Positions 1 through 5,895 of a stretch of DNA of 8,854 bases are shown here, in pieces. Position 1 is the stretch's first letter. The number at the start of each line of letters is the position of its first letter. The notes under the pieces are model-generated. The model searched no databases and was not told where the DNA came from. It was given only the letters and a program-made list of their open reading frames with translations. Made by a program: the position numbers and the translations under genes. The DNA comes from Synechococcales cyanobacterium 340R_concoct_173_sub (GTDB lineage: Bacteria; Cyanobacteriota; Cyanobacteriia; Leptolyngbyales; Leptolyngbyaceae), in contig JANXNM010000338.1 of assembly GCA_025354065.1 (NCBI GenBank), positions 1 through 8,854 of the forward strand, in the 5' to 3' direction.

Positions 1-195
1 GTGAAGCCAGCCCAAAAAGAATTGGTAGCAGATTTGAGTACGTTGGATATTACCTTAGATAATCTGGAGGGAATGACGATCGGGCCACGCTTGCCAGATG
101 GGTCGCAAAGCCTGATTATGGTGAGTGATGATAATTTCAACCCATTGCAAAAGACGCAGATCTTAATGTTTCGCATTAAGGGATTGAAAAATTAG
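1..195 (+). CDS. C-terminal fragment of a phytase-like / esterase-like protein
   Basis: This is the last 64 codons of a gene whose 5' part lies left of the window. The GTG at base 1 is more likely an internal valine than a start, because the frame is open to the edge. The visible residues D-N-L-E-G-M-T, then G-P-R-L-P-D-G, then S-D-D-N-F-N-P, resemble the closing segment of the 'esterase-like activity of phytase' family (Pfam Phytase-like). That family forms a beta-propeller in exported proteins of cyanobacteria and other bacteria, and its acidic residues are thought to help bind metal or phosphate. Substrate and catalytic residues cannot be judged from this fragment. The stop lies 16 bases before the bilin lyase start, so the two may be co-transcribed. 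The family call comes from recognising this short end only. Confidence 0.78.
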   Translation: MKPAQKELVADLSTLDITLDNLEGMTIGPRLPDGSQSLIMVSDDNFNPLQKTQILMFRIKGLKN

Positions 196-197
196 TT

Positions 198-225
198 ATG
201 ACCCATTCAACATGACGCATTCAAC
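198..225 (+). repeat. 14-bp tandem duplication over the bilin lyase start codon
   Basis: Bases 198-211 and 212-225 are two adjacent copies of the same 14 bp, differing only at 203 (C) versus 217 (G). Each copy starts with ATG and encodes Met-Thr-His-Ser-Thr. Because 14 is not a multiple of three, the first copy runs into a TGA at 213-215 after five codons, and that stop overlaps the ATG at 212-214. The second copy reads into the full protein. The duplication therefore gives a five-codon minigene with a stop-start overlap in front of the real gene. No clear Shine-Dalgarno sequence precedes either ATG. Confidence 0.9.
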
Positions 226-808
226 CGACATCAAAACCTTAGTTTCCTGGATGGCCGCCGAGTTTAGTAATCAAGAACAAGCCTACGAGAATCCTCCATT
301 TTTTGCCCATATTCGGGTTTGTATGCGTCCATTGCCGATCGCATTTTTTGGAGTTCCGGGATTGTATTTAGAACAAGCCTATGACTTTGCCCAGGATCAG
401 CCCTATCGAATTCGGGTATTGAAATTTATCGAACGCGACGGCAAGATTGAAATCCCTCACTATCGTCTGAAAAATGATGATGCAATGCGGGGTGCGGCCC
501 GAAATTTGAATAAGCTTGCGACATTAATGCTGGATGATTTGGATTTAATGTGTGGCTGTGGGATGGAGGTAACTTGGACGGAAAACGGATTTAAAGGAAT
601 GGTCGAACCTGGAAAACAATGTTTTGTCGATCGCAATGGTCAGCGAACTTACCTTGATAATGAGTTTGAACTACTCGATCAGGGTGCGACCTTAATGAGT
701 CTCGATCGGGGTCGAGATTTGCAAACCAATGAACGCATTTGGGGATCGATCGCGGGTCCATTTCATTTTAAGCGAACTCAAAGTTTTGCCAGTGAGATTG
801 ATTTTTAG
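212..808 (+). CDS. cpcT: CpcT/CpeT-family phycobilin:phycobiliprotein lyase
   Basis: The 198-residue product matches the CpcT/CpeT chromophore lyase family (Pfam CpeT) over its whole length. Members of the CpcT branch attach phycocyanobilin to the outer beta-subunit cysteine (near Cys-153/155) of phycocyanin and phycoerythrocyanin in the cytoplasm during phycobilisome assembly. Visible family features are the N-terminal L-x-x-W-M-A-A-E-F-S-N-Q-E-Q block, F-F-A-H-I-R-V-C-M-R-P-L-P at 30-42, the E-P-G-K-x-C block at 132-137, S-L-D-R-G-R-D at 163-169 and G-S-I-A-G-P-F-H-F near 178-186. Cysteines are at 37, 114, 116 and 137. Length is normal for the family. The start is the second ATG of a 14-bp duplication, because the first ATG is out of frame. 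CpeT (the phycoerythrin paralogue) is the main alternative. I prefer CpcT from overall resemblance, without a tree. Confidence 0.92.
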   Translation: MTHSTDIKTLVSWMAAEFSNQEQAYENPPFFAHIRVCMRPLPIAFFGVPGLYLEQAYDFAQDQPYRIRVLKFIERDGKIEIPHYRLKNDDAMRGAARNLNKLATLMLDDLDLMCGCGMEVTWTENGFKGMVEPGKQCFVDRNGQRTYLDNEFELLDQGATLMSLDRGRDLQTNERIWGSIAGPFHFKRTQSFASEIDF

Positions 809-860
809 AGATTCCCTAATCCCATCGCGACGGTACGATGTGAGTAATTTATTGTTTTTC

Positions 861-866
861 GGTGAG
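861..866 (+). promoter_or_regulatory. Ribosome binding site GGTGAG
   Basis: The purine-rich GGTGAG ends four bases before ATG 871. This supports 871 rather than the GTG at 862, which lies within it, as the start of the small helical protein. Confidence 0.5.
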
Positions 867-870
867 TGTT

Positions 871-1275
871 ATGTCAGATGAAATTTTGAAGTTTAAAGTA
901 AAGCAATTACATACCATTCGTACGGTGTTGCTGGAATTGCACAAGAAGCTGCTGGATTCGCAGAAGTTGCTCTATGAGGCGCGCTATGGTCCGATCGGAG
1001 GGCCAAATGAATATTTTAAAATTGTGCTTGAGAATGAGGAGTTTGTTTGGTTGCGGACATTTTCACTTTTGATTGTGGAGATTGATGAGGCAATTTATTC
1101 TAAACGTAATCCAGTCACTCTGGCGGCGGCAACCTCCTTGCTTGATGTGGCACAGCAAACGTTACAACCTAGTCCGATTGGAAGTGTTACAGCACAGAAG
1201 TATTACTTGGCCATTGAGCGGGACACTACGATCGCAAAACTCCATCTACAAATCAAACAAGTATTTGACACATAG
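871..1275 (+). CDS. Conserved helical protein of unknown function
   Basis: The product has 134 residues and no function I can name. It is soluble and probably all-helical, with no signal peptide or membrane segment. Recognisable blocks are a leucine-rich opening helix, Y-E-A-R-Y-G-P-I near residues 38-45, then F-x-W-L-R-x-F-S-x-L-I-V-E-I-D-E-A near 62-78, and a C-terminal helix containing A-I-E-R-D. From memory, similar small proteins with a G-P-I/V, a W-L-R-x-L-S-x-L-I-V-x-I-D-E core and an ending like R-Y-x-x-A-L-x-R-D occur in proteobacteria and cyanobacteria, but I do not recall a characterised member. I chose ATG 871 because GGTGAG at 861-866 is a fair ribosome site. An in-frame GTG at 862 would add three residues and sits inside that site. 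It lies 62 bases after the bilin lyase gene and may share its transcript. Confidence 0.75.
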   Translation: MSDEILKFKVKQLHTIRTVLLELHKKLLDSQKLLYEARYGPIGGPNEYFKIVLENEEFVWLRTFSLLIVEIDEAIYSKRNPVTLAAATSLLDVAQQTLQPSPIGSVTAQKYYLAIERDTTIAKLHLQIKQVFDT

Positions 1276-1340
1276 AATCTAGTCAAGTCCGTGCTCAAAT
1301 TGAGAACATACTTTAAGTCCCATCAATGTTATTCAAATCA

Positions 1341-1411
1341 AGGCGGCACTCAGATTCGAACTGAGGATGGAGAATTTGCAATCCTCTGCCTTACCACTTG
1401 GCCATGCCGCC
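1341..1411 (-). tRNA. trnC: tRNA-Cys (anticodon GCA)
   Basis: The reverse strand reads as a complete 71-base tRNA. The acceptor stem GGCGGCA pairs fully with TGCCGCC, followed by discriminator U at 1341. The D arm is GCC/GGC. The anticodon arm GAGGA/TTCTC carries loop TTGCAAA with anticodon GCA at 1379-1377. The T arm CTCAG/CTGAG encloses TTCGAAT. The 3' CCA is not encoded, as is usual in cyanobacteria. It delivers cysteine at UGC and UGU codons. It stands alone, facing the forward genes to its left. Confidence 0.97.
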
Positions 1412-1904
1412 GTTAAGTGGTTCATCAAAACCTAACAACATAGTAGCAAACATTGCACTAAAAATATAATATTTCGATTTTTTTAGCTGCGATCGTGATG
1501 GAGTTTTAGTTAAAATCTCACAACTAGGCATTCAGTTAAATTTATTGAGTTAGAGAAAAATCTTGCCTAGTGATTGCATTTCCACAGACTGTCCGTTGGC
1601 TGGTGGATTTAGCCGCTAAACCGGGTTGATTTAAACCTAGACTGCGATTGCCGTCCTCATTGAGTAAATCGATCGCATCATTTAACCTATTGATTGATGC
1701 CAACAAACGCTTGATGTGCCAAGTGCAAGCGTAGATGTGCATCGTGTGCGTTAAAGCTTGCTTAGTAATAATTTGATAACTAATCGATCGCCTCAGCCTA
1801 ATTCATAGTATTTCAGGAGTAAGGCGATCGGAAACTGTAATCCTAGTCCTCCTATTAAATCTGAGGAATAATTTCAGGTTTTGTATTTGGATCTTTAACT
1901 AGCA
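1412..1904. other. Intergenic stretch of about 490 bases with no supported gene
   Basis: Bases 1412-1560 are AT-rich and presumably hold the tRNA-Cys promoter, though no well-spaced -35/-10 pair is convincing. Bases about 1549-1735 read open on both strands: 66 codons on the reverse strand from 1742, and on the forward strand a frame broken by one TGA. Neither has a ribosome site or a recognisable family. A 7-bp inverted repeat (ACGCTTG at 1707-1713 and CAAGCGT at 1726-1732) could form a small hairpin. CGATCG occurs near 1490, 1668, 1784 and 1826. No clear terminator is visible for the alpha-E gene that ends at 1905. Confidence 0.6.
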
Positions 1905-2861
1905 TTAGACATCTAATGGTTTTAAATCAAAAAACATCTTAAAAATACAATCATCCACATTATTAATTCGCGATTGCAACGCATCCAAAAATTCGTGTAA
2001 TCCCGTACCTACCACTTCATCAATCATTAAATAATCCAAATCCGATCGTAACTTTCCAAGATTACGTTCCACTGGGTTACACCAAGTGCCCTTGGGCGTT
2101 CCAGTAATGTGATGCAACGATCGTTCAGCTCGCTGAATACAAAACCGAATCGATCGAGGGAATGCCGGATCAAGTAATAAAAACTTCGCAACAGCCGTCG
2201 GATTGATGCGTTGTAAATCTTGTTTTCGGTACATTTCATAGGCACTAGTCGATCGTAATAATGCGGCCCATTGCAATTCATCCAACGTACTCCCAATGTC
2301 TCGAACAGATGGCAGCAAAATGAAATACTTCACATCTAAAATGCGCGTCGTCTTCTCTGCCCGTTCTAAAAAACGTCCCAATTGTCCAAAATGCCACCCT
2401 TCGTTATGAGTCATTGTTACATTGGTAATGCCGACAAACAGATGACTTTCCAGCTTCACACGGTTGAAAAAGCTTGGCCAGTTTGGTACTACATCTGATT
2501 TCGATGCATCTTTAACAAAGTGATAAAAGTTATTTACCTGCTCCCACATTTCTGATGAAATTATTTCCCGCACCGATCGTGCATTTTCCCGCGCACTATT
2601 CAAACAAGACAGAATTGAATTGGGATAGGCTTCATCAAAGGTCAAAAAATGAATCACATTCTCTGGTGTGACCTTACCGTAGCGCTTAAAAAACAGAGTA
2701 CGATCGCCCGATGCCATAATCAATGGTTCCCACTGCTGAACCATTCCCATGGGCATGTCCAAAGACATATTGAAATTTACATCACTAAAACGAGCAATAT
2801 TCTCTGCCCGTTCAATGTACCGATTGAGCCAATAAATCGAATTTGCAACACGACTAAGCAT
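1905..2861 (-). CDS. Alpha-E domain protein
   Basis: The 318-residue product is a full-length alpha-E domain protein (formerly DUF403, COG2307). It opens with the family signature M-L-S-R-V-A-N-S-I-Y-W-L-N-R-Y-I-E-R-A-E-N-x-A-R. Other family blocks are S-A-R-E-N-A-R-S-V-R-E-I-I-S-S-E-M-W-E near 89-107, the H-F-G-Q-L-G-R-F-L-E-R-A-E-K-T-T-R block around 157-173, and a C-terminal helix ending in F-F-D-L. The fold is all-helical with repeated E-R-A-E elements; it is cytoplasmic, and its biochemical role is unproven. The family is nearly always encoded beside a circularly permuted ATP-grasp enzyme, as here, and has been proposed from gene context to act in a peptide-ligation or amide-forming pathway. 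It starts 62 bases after the ATP-grasp stop, so the two almost certainly share a transcript. No strong Shine-Dalgarno precedes the ATG. Confidence 0.95.
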   Translation of the reverse strand: MLSRVANSIYWLNRYIERAENIARFSDVNFNMSLDMPMGMVQQWEPLIMASGDRTLFFKRYGKVTPENVIHFLTFDEAYPNSILSCLNSARENARSVREIISSEMWEQVNNFYHFVKDASKSDVVPNWPSFFNRVKLESHLFVGITNVTMTHNEGWHFGQLGRFLERAEKTTRILDVKYFILLPSVRDIGSTLDELQWAALLRSTSAYEMYRKQDLQRINPTAVAKFLLLDPAFPRSIRFCIQRAERSLHHITGTPKGTWCNPVERNLGKLRSDLDYLMIDEVVGTGLHEFLDALQSRINNVDDCIFKMFFDLKPLDV

Positions 2862-2897
2862 AATTTAAGCAGCAATAATGGGTTCAAAACTAAAACA

Positions 2898-2939
2898 ATT
2901 CACAAATCGTCATTCACAAATCATTATTCACAAATTACC
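2898..2939 (-). repeat. Three 14-bp tandem repeats at the ATP-grasp / alpha-E junction
   Basis: Three units at 2898-2911, 2912-2925 and 2926-2939 share the exact core ATTCACAAAT (ATTTGTGAAT on the coding strand) and vary in the last four bases. The copy at 2926-2939 encodes the last residues of the ATP-grasp protein (V-I-C-E), and the stop codon at 2924-2926 straddles the next unit. The other two copies fill the gap before the alpha-E gene. The pattern is consistent with slippage or duplication that extended the gap. Confidence 0.85.
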
Positions 2940-4375
2940 CACGTATCTTTACTGCCGCCGCCTTGAGACGAATTTACAACAAGTGATCCTTTCTTCAGCG
3001 CCACTCGGGTCAAACCACCGGGATTTACAAAAATATCTTTACCATACAAAACGTAAGGCCGTAAATCCACATGACATCCCTGGAATTCATCTTCAATCAA
3101 TGTCGGCACCCGAGAGAGATCTAGAGTTGGCTGAGCAATGTAATTCCGAGGATTAGCTTTGATTCTTAATGCAAATTCCTCTCGTTCTTCTAGAGTTGAA
3201 TGGGGACCAATTAGCATTCCATAGCCACCAGATTCATTCGCCGCTTTGACTACTAATTTATCTAGGTTTTGCAACACATGGTCTTGTTCTTTGGGATCCC
3301 AGCACAAATAGGTCGGCACATTGGATAACAGGGGTTCTTCATTCAAATAATACCGAATCATCTCCGGCACATAAGCATAGATTACCTTATCATCTGCAAC
3401 GCCTGTCCCTAGTGCATTTGCTAATCCTAAGCGACCCTGACGATAGACATCCATCAATCCCGGAATTCCTAATAAAGAATCCGATCGGAATGCTTTAGGA
3501 TCAATAAAATCGTCGTCAATGCGGCGGTACAGCACATCGACACGTCGTAATCCTTTAGTTGTACGCATTTGCAAAAAGTCATCGACAACAACCAAATCAC
3601 GTCCTTCGACTAATTCCACCCCCATTTGCTGGGCTAGAAATGAATGTTCAAAATAGGCGGAGTTGTAAATGCCTGGAGACAACAGTGCAACTGTCGGATC
3701 TGTAATATGATCGGGCACTAAATTAGTTAAGGTATCGAGCAAACGACAAGGATATTCTTCTACTGGACAGATGGGGACTTTCTCAAAAACTTGTGGAAAT
3801 GTACTTTTCATCACGCGCCGATTTTCGAGCACATAGGAAACACCCGATGGGCAGCGTAAATTATCTTCTAAAACTAGCCAATTCCCATCCCGATCGCGCA
3901 CTAAGTCACTGCCTGTAATGTGACACCAAATTCCCTTGGGTGGCTTGAGGCCCATACAGACTTTGTGAAAGCCACTGGCCGATTCAATTAATTCTGCCGG
4001 AATAATTCCGTCTTTTACAATTTTCTGGTCGCCATAAATGTCTGCCAAAAATTGATTTAATGCCTCAATGCGTTGTTTCAACCCCTTGTCTAGAGTTGCC
4101 CATTCGGATGCCGAGACGATGCGCGGCACAATATCAAAGGGGAAAATTTTCTCTGTTCCTTGGTCGTCGCTGTAGACGTTAAACGTTACACCCATTTTAA
4201 ACAGTGCTGATTGGGCGGCCCGTTGACGACGCTGTAACTCGGGCATAGTGAGGGACTCGATGCGATCGATTAAGGTCTGAGCATCGGCCCGAGGAACACC
4301 TTGACTCTCAAATAGTTCGTCGTAAAATTGCCCAGGATCGTAGTTTGAAAATTTCACAAGAGTTTGTCCAATCAC
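2924..4375 (-). CDS. Circularly permuted ATP-grasp protein
   Basis: The 483-residue product matches the circularly permuted ATP-grasp family (DUF404/DUF407, COG2308), predicted to activate a carboxylate with ATP and form an amide or peptide bond. Family features are Y-D-P-G-Q-F-Y-D-E-L-F at 12-22, I-F-P-F-D-I-V-P-R near 77-85, G-S-D-L-V-R-D-x-D-G-x-W-x-V-L-E-D-N at 155-172, then C-P-S-G-V-S-Y-x-L-E-N-R at 175-186. The permuted nucleotide-binding half carries V-V-K-A-A-N-E-S-G-G-Y-G-M at 375-387, H-V-D-L-R-P at 435-440, N-P-G-G-L-T-R-V-A at 451-459 and N-S-S-Q-G-G-G-S-K-D-T-W near the end. It heads a two-gene unit with the alpha-E gene. The longest frame starts with GTG at 4375; a second GTG at 4357 (codon 7) brings the start closer to the usual M-x-F-x-x-Y-D-P-G, so the exact start is uncertain. 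The final residues V-I-C-E come from a 14-bp repeat. Confidence 0.96.
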   Translation of the reverse strand: MIGQTLVKFSNYDPGQFYDELFESQGVPRADAQTLIDRIESLTMPELQRRQRAAQSALFKMGVTFNVYSDDQGTEKIFPFDIVPRIVSASEWATLDKGLKQRIEALNQFLADIYGDQKIVKDGIIPAELIESASGFHKVCMGLKPPKGIWCHITGSDLVRDRDGNWLVLEDNLRCPSGVSYVLENRRVMKSTFPQVFEKVPICPVEEYPCRLLDTLTNLVPDHITDPTVALLSPGIYNSAYFEHSFLAQQMGVELVEGRDLVVVDDFLQMRTTKGLRRVDVLYRRIDDDFIDPKAFRSDSLLGIPGLMDVYRQGRLGLANALGTGVADDKVIYAYVPEMIRYYLNEEPLLSNVPTYLCWDPKEQDHVLQNLDKLVVKAANESGGYGMLIGPHSTLEEREEFALRIKANPRNYIAQPTLDLSRVPTLIEDEFQGCHVDLRPYVLYGKDIFVNPGGLTRVALKKGSLVVNSSQGGGSKDTWVICE

Positions 4376-4386
4376 TAATAGTCAGC

Positions 4387-4392
4387 AGTATA
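4387..4392 (-). promoter_or_regulatory. Possible -10 box (TATACT) for the ATP-grasp / alpha-E unit
   Basis: TATACT on the reverse strand lies 12-17 bases before the GTG at 4375. No good -35 box is found 16-18 bases upstream. If used, the transcript would begin almost at GTG 4375, which would favour the downstream GTG at 4357 as the true start. The evidence is weak. Confidence 0.22.
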
Positions 4393-4550
4393 AATCAGCA
4401 AATGATTCTAAAGAGAACGATACTAACAGTTATGGGGAAAAGATGTTCAAGGATAACGTTTAGGGGAAAACTTAAACTTTTCTCGTGATCTGTGGCTTCC
4501 AATTGAATTTATCAGTCCCTAAACCGACATAGATATTTTCCATCTAAAAT

Positions 4551-4584
4551 AAAAACTTCGATCAAAATCTCGATCGAAGTTTTT
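4551..4584 (-). terminator. Rho-independent terminator after the M48 protease gene
   Basis: A perfect 13-bp inverted repeat (4551-4563 with 4572-4584) encloses an 8-base loop. On the reverse strand the stem ends in a T-run (TTTTTATTTT), as in an intrinsic terminator, 22 bases after the M48 stop codon. The left end of the stem also gives a T-run on the forward strand, so it may work in both directions, but no forward gene precedes it here. It separates the protease gene from the ATP-grasp unit. Its stem contains a CGATCG. Confidence 0.85.
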
Positions 4585-4606
4585 TGCGTAATTTTACAGA
4601 GACAAT

Positions 4607-5443
4607 TTAGCCTAATGCTCTCAGACGATTGCGATAAATTGCGGTATCAATACCATCTTTGGTTGTGGTGGGAGCTTGTTGAATTTGACGGTTGAGCTGA
4701 CTGATGCGATCGGCTGTGTTGGGGTGGGTATTGAGAAAGGCGGGAGTTGAGGATTTGCTGGCTAGGAGTTTTTGCATAAAGTTGACCATTTCGACTTGCG
4801 CGTAGCCCGATCGGGTCATGTTTACTAATCCTCGTTTGTCGGCATCAAATTCGTCTTGGCGGCTGTGGGGACGTTTTAGTGCAAGTTCGACCCCGATTTG
4901 GACCGCTTGGCTCTTGTCTAAGCCTGCCACTCCCAGAACGCCTTGGGCGACAGCGGCTTCACGCATTTGCTTTTTAGAATGACCGCCCGTGATGTGTCCC
5001 ATTTCGTGGCCAAGGACGCTGGCGAGTTGGGCTTCGTTGTCGGCAATTTTTAGGAGTCCTTTATTGACGTAGACGAATCCGCCCATGGTGGCAAATGCAT
5101 TAATCCCGTCGTCATCGACGATTTGGAAGGTGAAGGGTAGGTTAGGTCGAGTGCTTTGTGGGACGAGGCGTTGGCCGATTTGGGTGACGTAGGCTGTGGC
5201 AGCGGGGTTATCAAGGATGCGGACTTGACTGGATTTCAGTTCTGCGTCGATTTGTTTGCCGAGGTCCACTTCTTGCCGATCGTTCATGCTGCTGAGTTGG
5301 ACGACTTGGAGACCGCGTTGCAAGATGTCGAACCAACTGAAGGCATGAGAAATGGTGGGGGTTGCAAGGGTGAAGACAAGTGCTGATGCAGCGGCGAGTA
5401 GCGGGTAGAACCAAGACCGACGGGTAGAGAGAGTGGGTTTCAT
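4607..5443 (-). CDS. Exported M48-family zinc metalloprotease
   Basis: The 278-residue product is a peptidase of the M48 (HtpX/Oma1/BepA-like) family. From ATG 5443 it begins with a signal peptide: a basic start, then the hydrophobic run L-L-A-A-A-S-A-L-V-F-T-L-A, and a likely signal peptidase I site after S-H-A. It should therefore act in the periplasm or thylakoid lumen. The zinc site H-E-M-G-H is at 146-150, the third ligand lies in E-F-D-A-D at 198-202, and N-T-H-P-N with His-240 follows. No transmembrane segments remain after the signal, so it is the soluble single-domain type used in envelope protein quality control. A longer frame reaches ATG 5527 but would bury the signal peptide. ATG 5443 has GAGGA nine bases upstream, so I chose it. 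It has its own terminator and is probably monocistronic. Confidence 0.95.
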   Translation of the reverse strand: MKPTLSTRRSWFYPLLAAASALVFTLATPTISHAFSWFDILQRGLQVVQLSSMNDRQEVDLGKQIDAELKSSQVRILDNPAATAYVTQIGQRLVPQSTRPNLPFTFQIVDDDGINAFATMGGFVYVNKGLLKIADNEAQLASVLGHEMGHITGGHSKKQMREAAVAQGVLGVAGLDKSQAVQIGVELALKRPHSRQDEFDADKRGLVNMTRSGYAQVEMVNFMQKLLASKSSTPAFLNTHPNTADRISQLNRQIQQAPTTTKDGIDTAIYRNRLRALG

Positions 5444-5452
5444 GAAATTAAT

Positions 5453-5457
5453 TCCTC
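5453..5457 (-). promoter_or_regulatory. Ribosome binding site GAGGA of the M48 protease gene
   Basis: GAGGA on the reverse strand lies nine bases before ATG 5443. It decides in favour of this start over the in-frame ATG at 5527, because the protein then begins directly with a signal peptide. Confidence 0.7.
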
Positions 5458-5556
5458 GCAAACAGTTGGTGAATAGCTGGTGAGTAAGATGAGACGGAAG
5501 CTGAAATCTTGGTAGATTTGTTTTCAAATATTCTATTAACTGTCGATCGACTTCCT

Positions 5557-5562
5557 TATATA
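5557..5562 (-). promoter_or_regulatory. Possible -10 box (TATATA) of the M48 protease gene
   Basis: TATATA lies in an AT-rich patch about 115 bases before ATG 5443. No convincing -35 box is seen at the right distance, so this is only a candidate. Confidence 0.22.
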
Positions 5563-5643
5563 GAACTTGCCTGTTTTGACGTGGAAGTTAACATTTTTGT
5601 TTCTGAACGATCGGGACCAGGATTTTCCTAAGTATTTATAAGT

Positions 5644-5871
5644 CTAAAACAGAACCTCATGGTCTTGGTCATTTTCGAGATCTTCTAAAACATCACTTCC
5701 CATGATCGGGGATTAAATAAATCGGCAGTGGAGGTTATCTTTGATGGTCTCCGATCGATCGGAGGTCATTAGGGTGTTTTGTTTAAGGGTTTGGAGGAAG
5801 GTGAGGATTTAGGCGAGTTGGGCTTCGGTGGCGGTTTCGATTTCTTGGAGGAGAAGCTCTTTGACGGTCAT
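5644..5871 (-). pseudogene. Broken small antitoxin-like gene with two in-frame stops
   Basis: From ATG 5871, preceded by GGAG with an 8-base spacer, the frame reads M-T-V-K-E-L-L-L-Q-E-I-E and then reaches A-Q-L-A followed by a TAA at 5809-5811. The same frame goes on with I-L-T-F-L-Q-T-L-K-Q, stops at 5713-5715, and resumes with an acidic tail G-S-D-V-L-E-D-L-E-N-D ending at TAG 5644-5646. The opening matches, from memory, the pattern of small cyanobacterial antitoxin-like proteins (a helix such as L-L-Q-E-I-E, a short linker, then L-x-F-L-x-x-L-K). The first TAA sits where GAA or CAA would be expected. The good ribosome site and the frame kept past the stop point to recent decay. A genuine 20-residue peptide is the alternative. 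It begins 24 bases after the GVAGNVEG-motif gene, as the last member of that operon. Confidence 0.55.
5744..5769. repeat. Loop-free palindrome inside the broken antitoxin gene
   Basis: The central 16 bases at 5749-5764 (CTCCGATC then GATCGGAG) form a perfect palindrome. It extends to 13-base arms with two G-T pairs, covering 5744-5769. It holds two overlapping CGATCG sites. No T-run follows on the gene strand, so it does not look like a terminator. It may simply be an expanded HIP1-like site. Confidence 0.6.
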
Positions 5872-5895
5872 GGGTGAATCTCCGTGGTGGGTCGT

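Noticed and set aside
1073..1282. Forward 69-codon frame starting inside the helical protein gene
   Set aside because: It lies in another frame of the better supported gene at 871-1275, has no ribosome site and shows no protein-like pattern.
1542..1742. Reverse 66-codon frame in the tRNA-Cys / alpha-E gap
   Set aside because: No Shine-Dalgarno, no recognisable family, and the opposite strand is about as plausible. Kept only as a low-interest observation.
2027..3156. Several open frames antisense to or offset from the alpha-E and ATP-grasp genes
   Set aside because: They are shadows: both reverse-strand genes match well-known families over their whole length.
5156..5414. Frames on both strands within the M48 protease gene
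   Set aside because: The HEMGH protease frame explains this DNA. The others are by-products of its codon use.
4607..5527. Longer M48 protein starting at ATG 5527
   Set aside because: It would put 28 residues in front of a clean signal peptide, while ATG 5443 has a good ribosome site and begins the signal directly.
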